From Methylobacter sp. (GTDB taxonomy: Bacteria; Pseudomonadota; Gammaproteobacteria; Methylococcales; Methylomonadaceae), in NCBI GenBank assembly GCA_003158415.1, contig PMJA01000159.1, forward strand, positions 1 to 6,388: a DNA stretch of 6,388 nt, read 5' to 3'. This document shows, piece after piece, positions 1-5,513 of the stretch. The notes below the pieces were generated by a model, which was not told the DNA's origin, searched no databases, and saw only the letters and a list, made by a program, of their open reading frames with translations. The first letter of the stretch is position 1. The number at the start of each line of letters is the position of its first letter. The translations under genes were made by a program, and so were the position numbers.

Positions 1-1
1 C

Positions 2-202
2 ACATTCTGGCTCACCGTCCTGTTTGCTCTATTTGGTTTGTTAGCCCCTCGAAACCTGACAGCAAAATCGGCATTGTTCGTTTGCGCCCTATCGATGTCG
101 GGCGCGATTTTTCTTATTCTGGAATTAAATCACCCACTGGAAGGATCCATCAAGGTCTCAAGCGCTCCGTTGCACAAAGCCCTCTCTTTGATTGGAAAAT
201 AG
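2..202 (+). CDS. DUF4239 (bestrophin-like) membrane protein, C-terminal end
   Basis: The left window edge cuts this gene; only the last 66 codons and the TAG stop (200-202) are present. The frame encodes two hydrophobic stretches, one starting FWLTVLFALFGLLAP and the next containing ALFVCALSMSGAIFLILEL. They are followed by a short polar tail with the motif VSSAPLHKAL. Hydrophobic helix, LILEL, then an SSAPL tail is how I remember the C-terminus of DUF4239 (bestrophin-like) inner-membrane proteins; this is recall, not a search. The function of DUF4239 proteins is not established, and ion transport has only been suggested through the bestrophin resemblance. The next gene starts 176 nt downstream with its own ribosome binding site, so co-transcription is possible but not shown. 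The frame is open from the first base of the window, which fits a gene continuing upstream. Confidence 0.72.
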   Translation, partial: TFWLTVLFALFGLLAPRNLTAKSALFVCALSMSGAIFLILELNHPLEGSIKVSSAPLHKALSLIGK

Positions 203-368
203 TTATCAGGGCATGCCTGTGCGACCATTAAATGGCCGAATGCTTTTTTCGCTGATCTGGGAGCAAGAAAAAACCATACCACCCAATCAACAGAAATTTT
301 TCTGGTGAGGCTTTATACCACTGGGTTGCTACAGATAAGCAAAATAAAACACCCAAATCGAGATAATT

Positions 369-374
369 GGAGAG
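369..374 (+). promoter_or_regulatory. Shine-Dalgarno site choosing the ATG at 379
   Basis: GGAGAG lies 4 nt before the ATG at 379. It favours this start over the in-frame TTG at 367, which overlaps the site, and over the ATG at 418, which has only a weak G-rich stretch upstream. Confidence 0.55.
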
Positions 375-378
375 ACAC

Positions 379-1173
379 ATGAAATCTGACACAAAAATAG
401 TTGGGCTCAAACCCATAATGAAGACCTTGGGGCTGTTCCTCGTCGCAGGTGCGCTCCTTGCTGGCTGCGCGCCCCTGCCGAAGGACAATGCTCAAGTCTC
501 GGAGCATAGGTTCGACAACCTCATGGGCAGCCGCTACACCGAAATCCTGCTGGTATTCGGCAATGCCGTGACCAGCAACTACACAGCTGGTGTCTACAAC
601 ACCATCGGCCTGAACGGCGCGAACCCCGCAGGTGGCGGTGACAGTACCCCCGCAGCTCTGGTGGATAAGCTTGATCTGGAAAAGATCAAGAAAGACAATG
701 ACGCACTGAAGACCATAAAGAACGGACCGCGTCTCTGGACGCTCGACCATGTTGGCGTGAAGATGGGTACGGAGCGCGATTTCCAAGATCTCAAGGCCCG
801 CTGGGTCATGTGGTTCCCGATCCCCGACGCGGTCCGCGAAGGTAAGGATCTCTCCTACCAGGTCATGACCGCGAACCGTGACACCAGCATGAGCATCGAC
901 AAAGGATCTCGCGCCTACATCCTGGATGATCCACAAGGCGTCTCGTGGGTCATGAAATCGGCCAGCCTGATCAAGGATCCTACCCAGAAATTCGAAGACC
1001 TGAAGAATCTCGGCTCGAGACTGAAACTGCCCCCAGGCTGGAAGTTCCGCTCCCCCATCCTTGAACAGACTCTGGTCTTTATGACCGACAACGGCAAAAC
1101 CCAGATCACTCAGGACGAACTCGGCAACACCTACGACCGCACAGGAGGCCCGTATAGCAACTACAAACCGTAG
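379..1173 (+). CDS. Outer-membrane-type lipoprotein of unknown function
   Basis: This 264-residue protein begins with a charged N-terminal stretch and a hydrophobic segment ending in a perfect lipobox, LLAGC, with Cys30 as the expected lipidated residue. It should therefore be exported and anchored to a membrane facing the periplasm; the residues after Cys30 are APLP rather than Asp, which favours outer-membrane sorting. I recognise no catalytic motif. Visible landmarks are an aromatic patch RWVMWFPIPDA near the middle and a C-terminal end LPPGWKFRS...ITQDELGNTYDR. That end looks like a conserved domain, and I have an unverified recollection of similar lipoproteins beside DUF1254 genes. This fits the neighbourhood: a DUF1254 relic starts 15 nt downstream behind a strong ribosome binding site, so the two were probably one operon. 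The gene is visibly richer in G and C at third positions than the genes to its right, hinting at a different origin. The start could alternatively be the ATG at 418, which still gives a short lipoprotein signal (MKTLGLFLVAGALLAGC). Confidence 0.85.
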   Translation: MKSDTKIVGLKPIMKTLGLFLVAGALLAGCAPLPKDNAQVSEHRFDNLMGSRYTEILLVFGNAVTSNYTAGVYNTIGLNGANPAGGGDSTPAALVDKLDLEKIKKDNDALKTIKNGPRLWTLDHVGVKMGTERDFQDLKARWVMWFPIPDAVREGKDLSYQVMTANRDTSMSIDKGSRAYILDDPQGVSWVMKSASLIKDPTQKFEDLKNLGSRLKLPPGWKFRSPILEQTLVFMTDNGKTQITQDELGNTYDRTGGPYSNYKP

Positions 1174-1188
1174 CCAAGGGAAGGTAAA

Positions 1189-1444
1189 ATGAAATTGTTG
1201 AAATGCCTTTCCGGGGTTTTGGCGCTCATAGCTATCGCCTTGACACTCTCCGGGTGCATGCAAAGCAAGAGATCGTCCGCGACGCTTACATCTACGGCTA
1301 CCCTGTAAGGACAAGGAAGCCAACTGGCTACCGGCACCGAAAGGGAAATTCGTCTTGGTGATGAGAATCTACGCTCCCCGTAAAACAGCTCCCTCGATCT
1401 TTGATGGCTCATGGATTCCACCGCCTGTGAAACGGGTACCGTAA
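1189..1444 (+). pseudogene. DUF1254/DUF1214-family lipoprotein gene, frameshifted with most of the gene deleted
   Basis: A good ribosome binding site (AGGGAAGG, 1177-1184) precedes an ATG at 1189 that opens a lipoprotein signal peptide ending in TLSGC. This frame stops at 1306-1308 after 39 codons. In the third frame, from about 1260, the bases encode AKQEIVRDAYIYGYPV, the typical N-terminal motif of DUF1254 proteins. In the second frame, from about 1307 to the TAA at 1442-1444, they encode a run containing NWLPAPKG, LVMRIYAP, FDGSW and PPPVKRV, the typical C-terminal end of DUF1254/DUF1214 proteins. Such proteins are normally roughly 450 residues or more, so more than 1 kb between the two motifs is missing. 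Signal, N-motif and C-motif lie in three different frames, so no functional product is possible. A free 39-residue lipopeptide could still be translated. The family assignment rests on remembered motifs; the broken state is read directly from the frames. Confidence 0.82.
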
Positions 1445-1508
1445 AGAGACGATTGATGGAGAATTGTCTTTGGATCAAAAATGGACAACCAATAATCACT
1501 ACATTAAA

Positions 1509-1513
1509 AGAGG
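1509..1513 (+). promoter_or_regulatory. Shine-Dalgarno site choosing the ATG at 1521
   Basis: AGAGG lies 7 nt before the ATG at 1521. It supports this start over the upstream in-frame TTG at 1464, which would add 19 residues in front of the signal peptide. Confidence 0.6.
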
Positions 1514-1520
1514 CCTAATT

Positions 1521-2393
1521 ATGCAAAATAAACAAAAAAAATCCGGAAAAATTTCGTTAGAACACTTCCTATTATCTTCAATCGTTCTTGCGCTTTTAGT
1601 GCAGGGTTGTGCGCATCAGGAGCAGACGCCAGTTAATGTGCCTGCTCAACCAGTGACTAAGGTAGAACAACAAGCGGCGCAACCTGTAAACCCAGTGCCA
1701 CCGCCGGTCATTGAAAAGTATGCTCTGGATCGTCTTAAGCAAATGAGTGCAACACTGGCTTCTGCCAAAGCGTTCACCTACCGTTCAAACAACTTTATGG
1801 AAGTACAGGCGGAGGCTACCGGTCAATTTCTAGCCTTCTTTGTCGAGACTGAAGTTGCCCTGCAAAGGCCAAATAAATTACGCGTCAATGTGTTTGGTGA
1901 CGTACCAAGCTTTCAGTTTTATTTTGATGGCGCTAAAGTCACGGCTTTTGATCCACAGAAGAATGTTCATTCCATTTCCGAGCCAATTGCCACGATTGAT
2001 GAAATGCTGGAATTCGTGACGACCAAGACGCATATTAATTTTCCTTCAGCGGATTTTATGTACAGTGATCCTTACGCCGTGATGACCAAAAATTTAACAC
2101 ACGCTATCGTAGTAGGGCCATCCATGGTGAATGGGCTACCTTGTGAACATTTTGCCTATATGGAACCTGGTCTCAATTGGGAAATCTGGATCGAAAACGG
2201 CAAAAGAGCTCTCCCACTTCGTATGGCTATGACCTATAAGCAGGTTCCAAACTTTCCCCGTTTTATGATCGAATACAAGGACTGGAATCTTAATCCCAAG
2301 CTGAAAGCGGACATATTTGTGTTTAAAGCTCCCGCAAATTCCAAACAAATCGAGTTTGATATTATCGCTCCGGGCAAAAATAAAAGTAAATGA
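1521..2393 (+). CDS. DUF2092-like periplasmic lipoprotein
   Basis: This 290-residue protein has a basic N-terminus, a hydrophobic helix (residues about 17-28) and the sequence LVQGC with Cys30, an imperfect but plausible lipobox. A Pro/Gln/Val-rich linker (about 33-60) leads into the main domain, which begins ALDRLKQMSATLASAKAFTY. That domain reads like DUF2092, with a beta-rich LolA/LppX-like layout: the segment RPNKLRVNVFGD, the segment FYFDGAKVTAFDP, later NGLPCEHFAYM and WEIWIENGKRALPLRM, and a closing LKADIFVFKAP. LolA-like folds bind lipid or lipoprotein acyl chains, but no function is shown for this protein. One further cysteine (in GLPCEHF) exists besides Cys30. The next gene starts 14 nt after the stop, so the two very likely form an operon. 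The family name comes from motif recall; the export signal is visible. The base composition is clearly more A/T-rich than that of the 379-1173 gene. Confidence 0.83.
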   Translation: MQNKQKKSGKISLEHFLLSSIVLALLVQGCAHQEQTPVNVPAQPVTKVEQQAAQPVNPVPPPVIEKYALDRLKQMSATLASAKAFTYRSNNFMEVQAEATGQFLAFFVETEVALQRPNKLRVNVFGDVPSFQFYFDGAKVTAFDPQKNVHSISEPIATIDEMLEFVTTKTHINFPSADFMYSDPYAVMTKNLTHAIVVGPSMVNGLPCEHFAYMEPGLNWEIWIENGKRALPLRMAMTYKQVPNFPRFMIEYKDWNLNPKLKADIFVFKAPANSKQIEFDIIAPGKNKSK

Positions 2394-2395
2394 AT

Positions 2396-2400
2396 GAGGA
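2396..2400 (+). promoter_or_regulatory. Shine-Dalgarno site choosing the ATG at 2408
   Basis: GAGGA sits 7 nt before the ATG at 2408 and just after the stop of the upstream gene. It rules against the in-frame ATG at 2390, which overlaps that stop codon and would put acidic residues ahead of the signal peptide. Confidence 0.6.
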
Positions 2401-2407
2401 TAAGACA

Positions 2408-2995
2408 ATGAAAAAAATGAAAAAAACACTGTTATTAGTGAGTTTTGCCTCGGTGCTGCTAACATCATTGCCTGTCGGTGCCTGGGTGTTTGCAGGCGCA
2501 CGCCGTGTGATCGTAGTCCCTGCTGCTTCTCCACCCCCTACTGTGGTCTATGTGGCTCCTGCTGCCCCACCTCCAACCGCAGTCTATGTAGCGCCTGCTT
2601 CTGGCGGCGCAGCTTACTCCAGCGGCACCGCTACCTATGCACATGGCGCTTATGGCGGCGCTGCTTATTCTAATGGCACCTCTACTTACGCTCATGGAGC
2701 CTATGGCGGGTCGGCGTACCACAATTCTGCAACTGATACTACCTACGCACATGGTGCCGAAGGTGGCACAGCCTACTCCCATGATGGTACGGGAGCGGCT
2801 GATGGAGCGCATGGTGGCTCTGCTGCCTGGAGTGATGGTAGTGGCTCCGCTCATAGTGGCAATGGTGGTTCAGCTTCATGGAGTCATGGTTCCGGTTCTG
2901 CCGAAAGTGCGGGTGGTGGCTCTGCTAGTTGGAATCATGGTTCTGGTGGAACTGCAACATCAGCCAGCGGAAAATCTAAAAGTTGGAGCAGGTAA
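2408..2995 (+). CDS. Exported Gly/Ser/Ala-rich tandem-repeat protein
   Basis: This 195-residue protein starts with a classical signal peptide: MKKMKK, a hydrophobic core, and likely cleavage after Gly-Ala at about residue 25. Next comes a short segment with two copies of PPPT(V/A)VYVAPA (about residues 42-64), then seven Gly-Gly-led repeats of about 17 residues (66-186), and a basic-aromatic end, SGKSKSWSR. The protein has no cysteine and no recognisable enzyme motif. The low-complexity, Tyr/Trp/His-dotted repeats suggest an extracellular, periplasmic or surface-associated structural role, which is inference. It lies 14 nt after the DUF2092-like gene and is probably co-transcribed with it. 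I have a vague, unverified memory of similar repeat proteins beside DUF2092 genes. A 19-bp perfect hairpin follows 25 nt after the stop. An overlapping open frame at 2637-3095 is an artefact of the repeat's codon pattern. Confidence 0.82.
   Translation: MKKMKKTLLLVSFASVLLTSLPVGAWVFAGARRVIVVPAASPPPTVVYVAPAAPPPTAVYVAPASGGAAYSSGTATYAHGAYGGAAYSNGTSTYAHGAYGGSAYHNSATDTTYAHGAEGGTAYSHDGTGAADGAHGGSAAWSDGSGSAHSGNGGSASWSHGSGSAESAGGGSASWNHGSGGTATSASGKSKSWSR
2603..2965 (+). repeat. Seven degenerate 51-nt tandem repeats within the Gly-rich gene
   Basis: Units start at 2603, 2654, 2705, 2762, 2813, 2864 and 2915. All are 51 nt except the third, which is 57 nt. Each encodes a GG(S/T/A)A(Y/W/S)-led module of 17 residues (19 in the third). 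Units 1-3 carry a TYAHGA ending. Units 5-7 lose it and carry a Trp-Ser/Asn-Asp/His-Gly-Ser-Gly core, and unit 4 is intermediate. The units are similar in protein sequence but diverged in DNA, so expansion is not recent throughout; units 1 and 2 are the closest pair. Confidence 0.85.
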
Positions 2996-3020
2996 ACGTT
3001 TCATGGTATGCGGGGGAAAA

Positions 3021-3061
3021 CTCCACGCGGGACGGGGTAACATACCCCGTCCCGCGTGGAG
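3021..3061. terminator. Perfect 19-bp inverted repeat with 3-nt loop; candidate terminator or dispersed palindrome
   Basis: The left arm, CTCCACGCGGGACGGGGTA (3021-3039), and the right arm (3043-3061) are exact reverse complements around the loop ACA. The stem is very G/C-rich. It lies between two convergent units, 25 nt after the Gly-rich gene's stop. On the plus strand the stem is followed by ACAGCTG, with no T run. On the minus strand it is followed by TTTT (plus positions 3017-3020), so it looks more like an intrinsic terminator for the leftward ogt-xerD-lpxA transcript. The perfect arms also suit a member of a dispersed palindromic repeat family. Confidence 0.6.
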
Positions 3062-3095
3062 ACAGCTGTTATATAGCTTCCCTTCCCGAATTTAG

Positions 3096-3236
3096 GCCAT
3101 ATGCGCTAACTCATGGCGAGACGTAGAAGAGGCATTGCGGAACGGGCAAGAGGTTTTGGAGCTTCTCATGGAGTCTACGTTACCGTTGCCGCCTCCGCAT
3201 ACTTTCAAAGCATCCATCGCACAAATCCATGCCTAA
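3096..3236 (+). pseudogene. Possible relic of a HicB-like antitoxin gene, C-terminal part
   Basis: An open stretch after an in-frame TAG (3093-3095) runs to a TAA at 3234-3236. It encodes WRDVEEALRNGQEVLELL from 3114, then MES, a Leu/Pro-rich turn, and HTFKASIAQIHA. The amphipathic EEAL..GQEVLELL helix and the Pro-rich tail resemble the C-terminal half of HicB/UPF0150-type antitoxins. There is no proper start codon: the only ATG (3168) is internal and lacks a ribosome binding site. The N-terminal beta strands of the family are absent, and no partner HicA frame is visible. The sequence therefore looks like protein-coding DNA that lost its front end. The HicB assignment is tentative and the stretch could be chance. 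Confidence 0.35.
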
Positions 3237-3312
3237 CGAAGCCGTATGGGTAACGATTCAATATGATTGATGTCGACGCTATGATAATGCCCAGATTGAG
3301 TAGTAATCTGAA

Positions 3313-3375
3313 CTAAGCCGATATATCAATAAATCCATGCAACCCGCGCTTGGACTTAACCGCCAGCCAGTCTTA
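3313..3375 (-). other. Stop-separated C-terminal tail of the lpxA-like gene
   Basis: On the minus strand the LpxA-like frame stops at TAA (3373-3375). The same frame then stays open for 19 codons, encoding DWLAVKSKRGLHGFIDISA, to a TAG at 3313-3315. The SKRGLHGFI part resembles the arginine-containing end of LpxA proteins; E. coli LpxA closes with STRGLIR. Without the stop the protein would be 257 residues, near the usual length of about 260. A single base change from AAA, GAA or CAA would create the TAA. Confidence 0.75.
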
Positions 3376-4086
3376 TAATTGCCTTAACTCTTCGGTTTCT
3401 TCTAATTCATCCAGGCTTTGCTTGTTTTTTAACAACCGAAATGCCGCTGACAATACTCTATAGCGATCTCCGATGATGCCTGCACGCCTTAAGCCTACCG
3501 TATTTAGTTTGTAGTGCCGCGCCGGACGTCCGCCTATCAACATAAAGGGGATAACATCCATATTAAGCCCGGTAGTTCCCTGCACGATCGCATAAGAACC
3601 TATCCTACAGAATTGATGCGCTACCACGGCGCCGCCTATAAAAACGTTATTGCCCACCTCAACATGCCCACCTATCGCAACATTATTGGCAAATATCGTG
3701 TTATTGCCGATAGTGCAGTCATGGGCGACATGGCTGTTATTCATAAAGAAGCAACCTGAACCGATATGGGTTTCGCCATGCTCTTTAGACGATCGGTGCG
3801 CGGTAAAACCTTCCCTGAACACGTTATTATCGCCAATAATCAGCCAGGAAACCGTTTCCGCCTTAAACCCCGTATCTTGAGGCAATCCGCCCAACACCGC
3901 ATGGGGATGTAAAATATTGCCATCGCCCATTTTCACATGACTGTGTACCACGGCATGAGCGCCCACCTGACAGTTGGCGCCCAACTGCGCGCCGGTTTCA
4001 ATCACGGCAAAAGGGCCTACGGTAACAGCGTCTCCCAGCGTTACATTAGGCGCTATAAAAGCGGTCGGGTGTATGTTTTGTGTCAT
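3373..4086 (-). CDS. lpxA: LpxA-like acyl-ACP--UDP-N-acetylglucosamine O-acyltransferase, interrupted near its C-terminus
   Basis: The readable product is 237 residues of left-handed beta-helix hexapeptide repeats, from IHPTAFIAPNVTLGD to about residue 185, then a helical C-terminal part (RRAGIIGDRYRVLSAAFRLL). LpxA transfers a 3-hydroxyacyl chain from acyl carrier protein to UDP-GlcNAc in the cytoplasm, the first step of lipid A synthesis. HVAHDC at 119-124 matches the active-site segment, with His122 aligning with catalytic His125 of E. coli. His141 and His157 match E. coli His144 and His160, and Gly170 aligns with the chain-length-ruler Gly173. An in-frame TAA removes about 20 residues of the C-terminal helical region, which may or may not abolish activity. 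The start is supported by AGAGGA about 8 nt upstream, inside the end of xerD. The usual lpxD-fabZ-lpxB neighbours are missing here, so this may be a second, specialised copy; the symbol marks family rather than proven role. Confidence 0.85.
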   Translation of the reverse strand: MTQNIHPTAFIAPNVTLGDAVTVGPFAVIETGAQLGANCQVGAHAVVHSHVKMGDGNILHPHAVLGGLPQDTGFKAETVSWLIIGDNNVFREGFTAHRSSKEHGETHIGSGCFFMNNSHVAHDCTIGNNTIFANNVAIGGHVEVGNNVFIGGAVVAHQFCRIGSYAIVQGTTGLNMDVIPFMLIGGRPARHYKLNTVGLRRAGIIGDRYRVLSAAFRLLKNKQSLDELEETEELRQL

Positions 4087-4091
4087 CTTGA

Positions 4092-4976
4092 CTATCCTCT
4101 GGGATGATATTTTAAATGTAACTCTTTTAAGCGTTCGCGGGCTATGTGGGTATAAATTTGCGTGGTCGATAAATCGACATGCCCCAATAATAATTGCACC
4201 ACGCGCAAATCGGCGCCATGATTTAATAAATGCGTTGCAAAAGCATGTCTTAACGTATGCGGCGACAGCTCTTTGTTAATCCCTGCTTTTTTGGCGTGAC
4301 GTTTGATAATATGCCAAAAAGCCTGTCTTGTCATGCCGTCCGCGCGGTTAGTCACAAACAAATAATCGCATTGCTGTCCGCCCAACAACGTTTTTCTGGC
4401 TGCATTCATGTAAGCTTCCAGCCAGCTCATGGCCTCTTCACCCACCGGCACCAACCGCTCTTTATTGCCTTTGCCTATGATTCTGACGACGCCTTGCCTG
4501 AAACTGATTTGTTCGAATTTTAATCCGACTAACTCCGATACCCGAAGTCCGGTTGCATAGAGCATTTCCAGCATAGCTTTATCCCGAAATCCCAGAGTAT
4601 GGGTCACCTCGGGCGCATTCAACAATAGCTCGACATCGTGCTCGGAAAGCGAGATCGGTAAGGGGCGCCCGAGTTGGGGCGATGCTATTAACGCCGTAGG
4701 ATCAATAGATAGACGATTTTCCCGGATGTAATAGCCATAAAAGCGGCGCAAACTGGATAAAATACGCGCCGAAGATCGATTGCCTATACCGGCTTGATAG
4801 CGACTCGCCAGAAACTTTGATAAATCGCCGGTATCGACGTCCAGCATAGATTTATCCGCCAACCATTTAGCAAAAATACGCAAATCGCTGCTGTACGCGG
4901 ACAGTGTATTTTCGCTTAAACCCTGCTCCACCCAGACGGCATCGAGAAACTGGTCTATCAAACCTATTGCGCTCAT
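4092..4976 (-). CDS. xerD: Tyrosine site-specific recombinase XerD
   Basis: This 294-residue protein has the full XerC/XerD layout. An N-terminal SAM-like DNA-binding domain (about 1-90) contains LSENTLSAYSSDLRIFAKWL. A catalytic domain (about 105-294) carries all six expected active-site residues: Arg145 in ATGLRVSEL, Lys169 in GKGNKERLVPVG, His240 and Arg243 in SPHTLRHAFATHLLNHGADL, His266 in LLGHVDLSTTQIYTH, and nucleophile Tyr275. With XerC it resolves chromosome dimers at dif during division, under FtsK control. XerD is preferred over XerC because of the ATHLLNHGADLRVVQLLLGH segment and the end YHPRG. Its ATG overlaps the ogt stop (ATGA, 4973-4976), and the lpxA-like gene begins 5 nt after its stop, so it is the middle gene of a translationally coupled unit. 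Confidence 0.94.
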   Translation of the reverse strand: MSAIGLIDQFLDAVWVEQGLSENTLSAYSSDLRIFAKWLADKSMLDVDTGDLSKFLASRYQAGIGNRSSARILSSLRRFYGYYIRENRLSIDPTALIASPQLGRPLPISLSEHDVELLLNAPEVTHTLGFRDKAMLEMLYATGLRVSELVGLKFEQISFRQGVVRIIGKGNKERLVPVGEEAMSWLEAYMNAARKTLLGGQQCDYLFVTNRADGMTRQAFWHIIKRHAKKAGINKELSPHTLRHAFATHLLNHGADLRVVQLLLGHVDLSTTQIYTHIARERLKELHLKYHPRG

Positions 4977-5470
4977 GGTTTAAAAAGCGCCTCATAGTCC
5001 AGCAATTTGGATTTGATCGCCATAAAATCACCCGCCGTATGCCCGCAATAGCCGCCCATGCCGGAAACGGACACGACCCGATGGCAAGGAATAATCACAG
5101 GATAAGGATTATCCCGGCAGGCATTGCCGACGGCGCGCGCCGATGAGCCTATTTTTTGGGCCAATGCAGAATAAGTTAAGGTTGCGCCAATAGGAATGTT
5201 ACACAACTCAGCCCAGACTTGTTGCCGGTAAGCGCTGCCTTGTCTTAACAACGTAAGGTGTATCGGTTTATCGGCATTTAACCAGTAGTGCTGAAATTGC
5301 CGTTGTATTTCGTGGTCTTGCGGATAGATGCCATCATCGTCCGGCACCCAGTCTGCGCGACTAACAACGCCTTGCCGACTCAATAAAACCAGCGGCCCTG
5401 CGGGAGTGTAAACATTGATGGACGTCTCGACGCCGGAGCAACTATCTACCCACTGAATAATAATCGGCAT
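4973..5470 (-). CDS. ogt: Methylated-DNA--[protein]-cysteine S-methyltransferase
   Basis: This 165-residue DNA-repair protein removes methyl or other alkyl groups from O6 of guanine (and O4 of thymine) by transferring them irreversibly to its own cysteine. The active-site motif PCHRV is at 128-132 with nucleophile Cys129. The preceding ARAVGNACRDNP (111-122) contains Arg112, matching the base-flipping arginine finger of human AGT (Arg128), and Tyr100 matches human Tyr114. GGYCG follows at 139-143. A poorly conserved N-terminal domain (1-75) is typical. There is no Ada-type AraC regulator domain, so it is the stand-alone Ogt type. The start has only a modest AGG upstream. Its TGA overlaps the xerD ATG by 4 nt, making it the first gene of ogt-xerD-lpxA. 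A 33-nt palindrome lies upstream, between this gene and the Met-rich gene. Confidence 0.93.
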   Translation of the reverse strand: MPIIIQWVDSCSGVETSINVYTPAGPLVLLSRQGVVSRADWVPDDDGIYPQDHEIQRQFQHYWLNADKPIHLTLLRQGSAYRQQVWAELCNIPIGATLTYSALAQKIGSSARAVGNACRDNPYPVIIPCHRVVSVSGMGGYCGHTAGDFMAIKSKLLDYEALFKP

Positions 5471-5513
5471 GAAAAAACCTGGACATTGCGATTAAGCGCC
5501 GACAATCTTTGCA

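Noticed and set aside
50..62. AAACCTGACAG, matching an arm of the palindrome at 5514-5546
   Set aside because: It lies within the DUF4239 coding sequence with no inverted partner nearby; an 11-nt match is weak and probably chance.
203..378. Search for a promoter or terminator between the DUF4239 end and the lipoprotein gene
   Set aside because: The TTATAC near 313 has no convincing -35 partner, and the 8-nt palindrome GGCATGCC is too short to call a terminator.
313..1323. Long minus-strand open frame of 336 codons
   Set aside because: It lies opposite the lipoprotein gene and mirrors its codon pattern. It has no recognisable domain, while the plus-strand frame has a ribosome binding site and a perfect lipobox.
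1482..1510. Promoter-like TGGACA, 17-nt spacer, TAAAAG
   Set aside because: The implied transcript would begin only a few bases before the ATG at 1521 and would exclude its ribosome binding site.
2136..2854. Two minus-strand open frames (2136-2534 and 2465-2854) opposite the DUF2092-like and repeat genes
   Set aside because: Composition follows the antisense of the real genes, there is no domain signal, and the second reads as an Arg/Ser/Ile antisense of the repeats.
2637..3095. Plus-strand open frame overlapping the Gly-rich gene
   Set aside because: It is a Met/Leu/Val-rich shadow produced by the Gly/Ser/Ala repeat codons, and it runs through the hairpin at 3021-3061 without any ribosome binding site.
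3237..3312. Short Met-started frame (MIDVDAMIMPRL...) after the HicB-like remnant
   Set aside because: Only 17 codons with no ribosome binding site or family resemblance; not evidence for a HicA partner.
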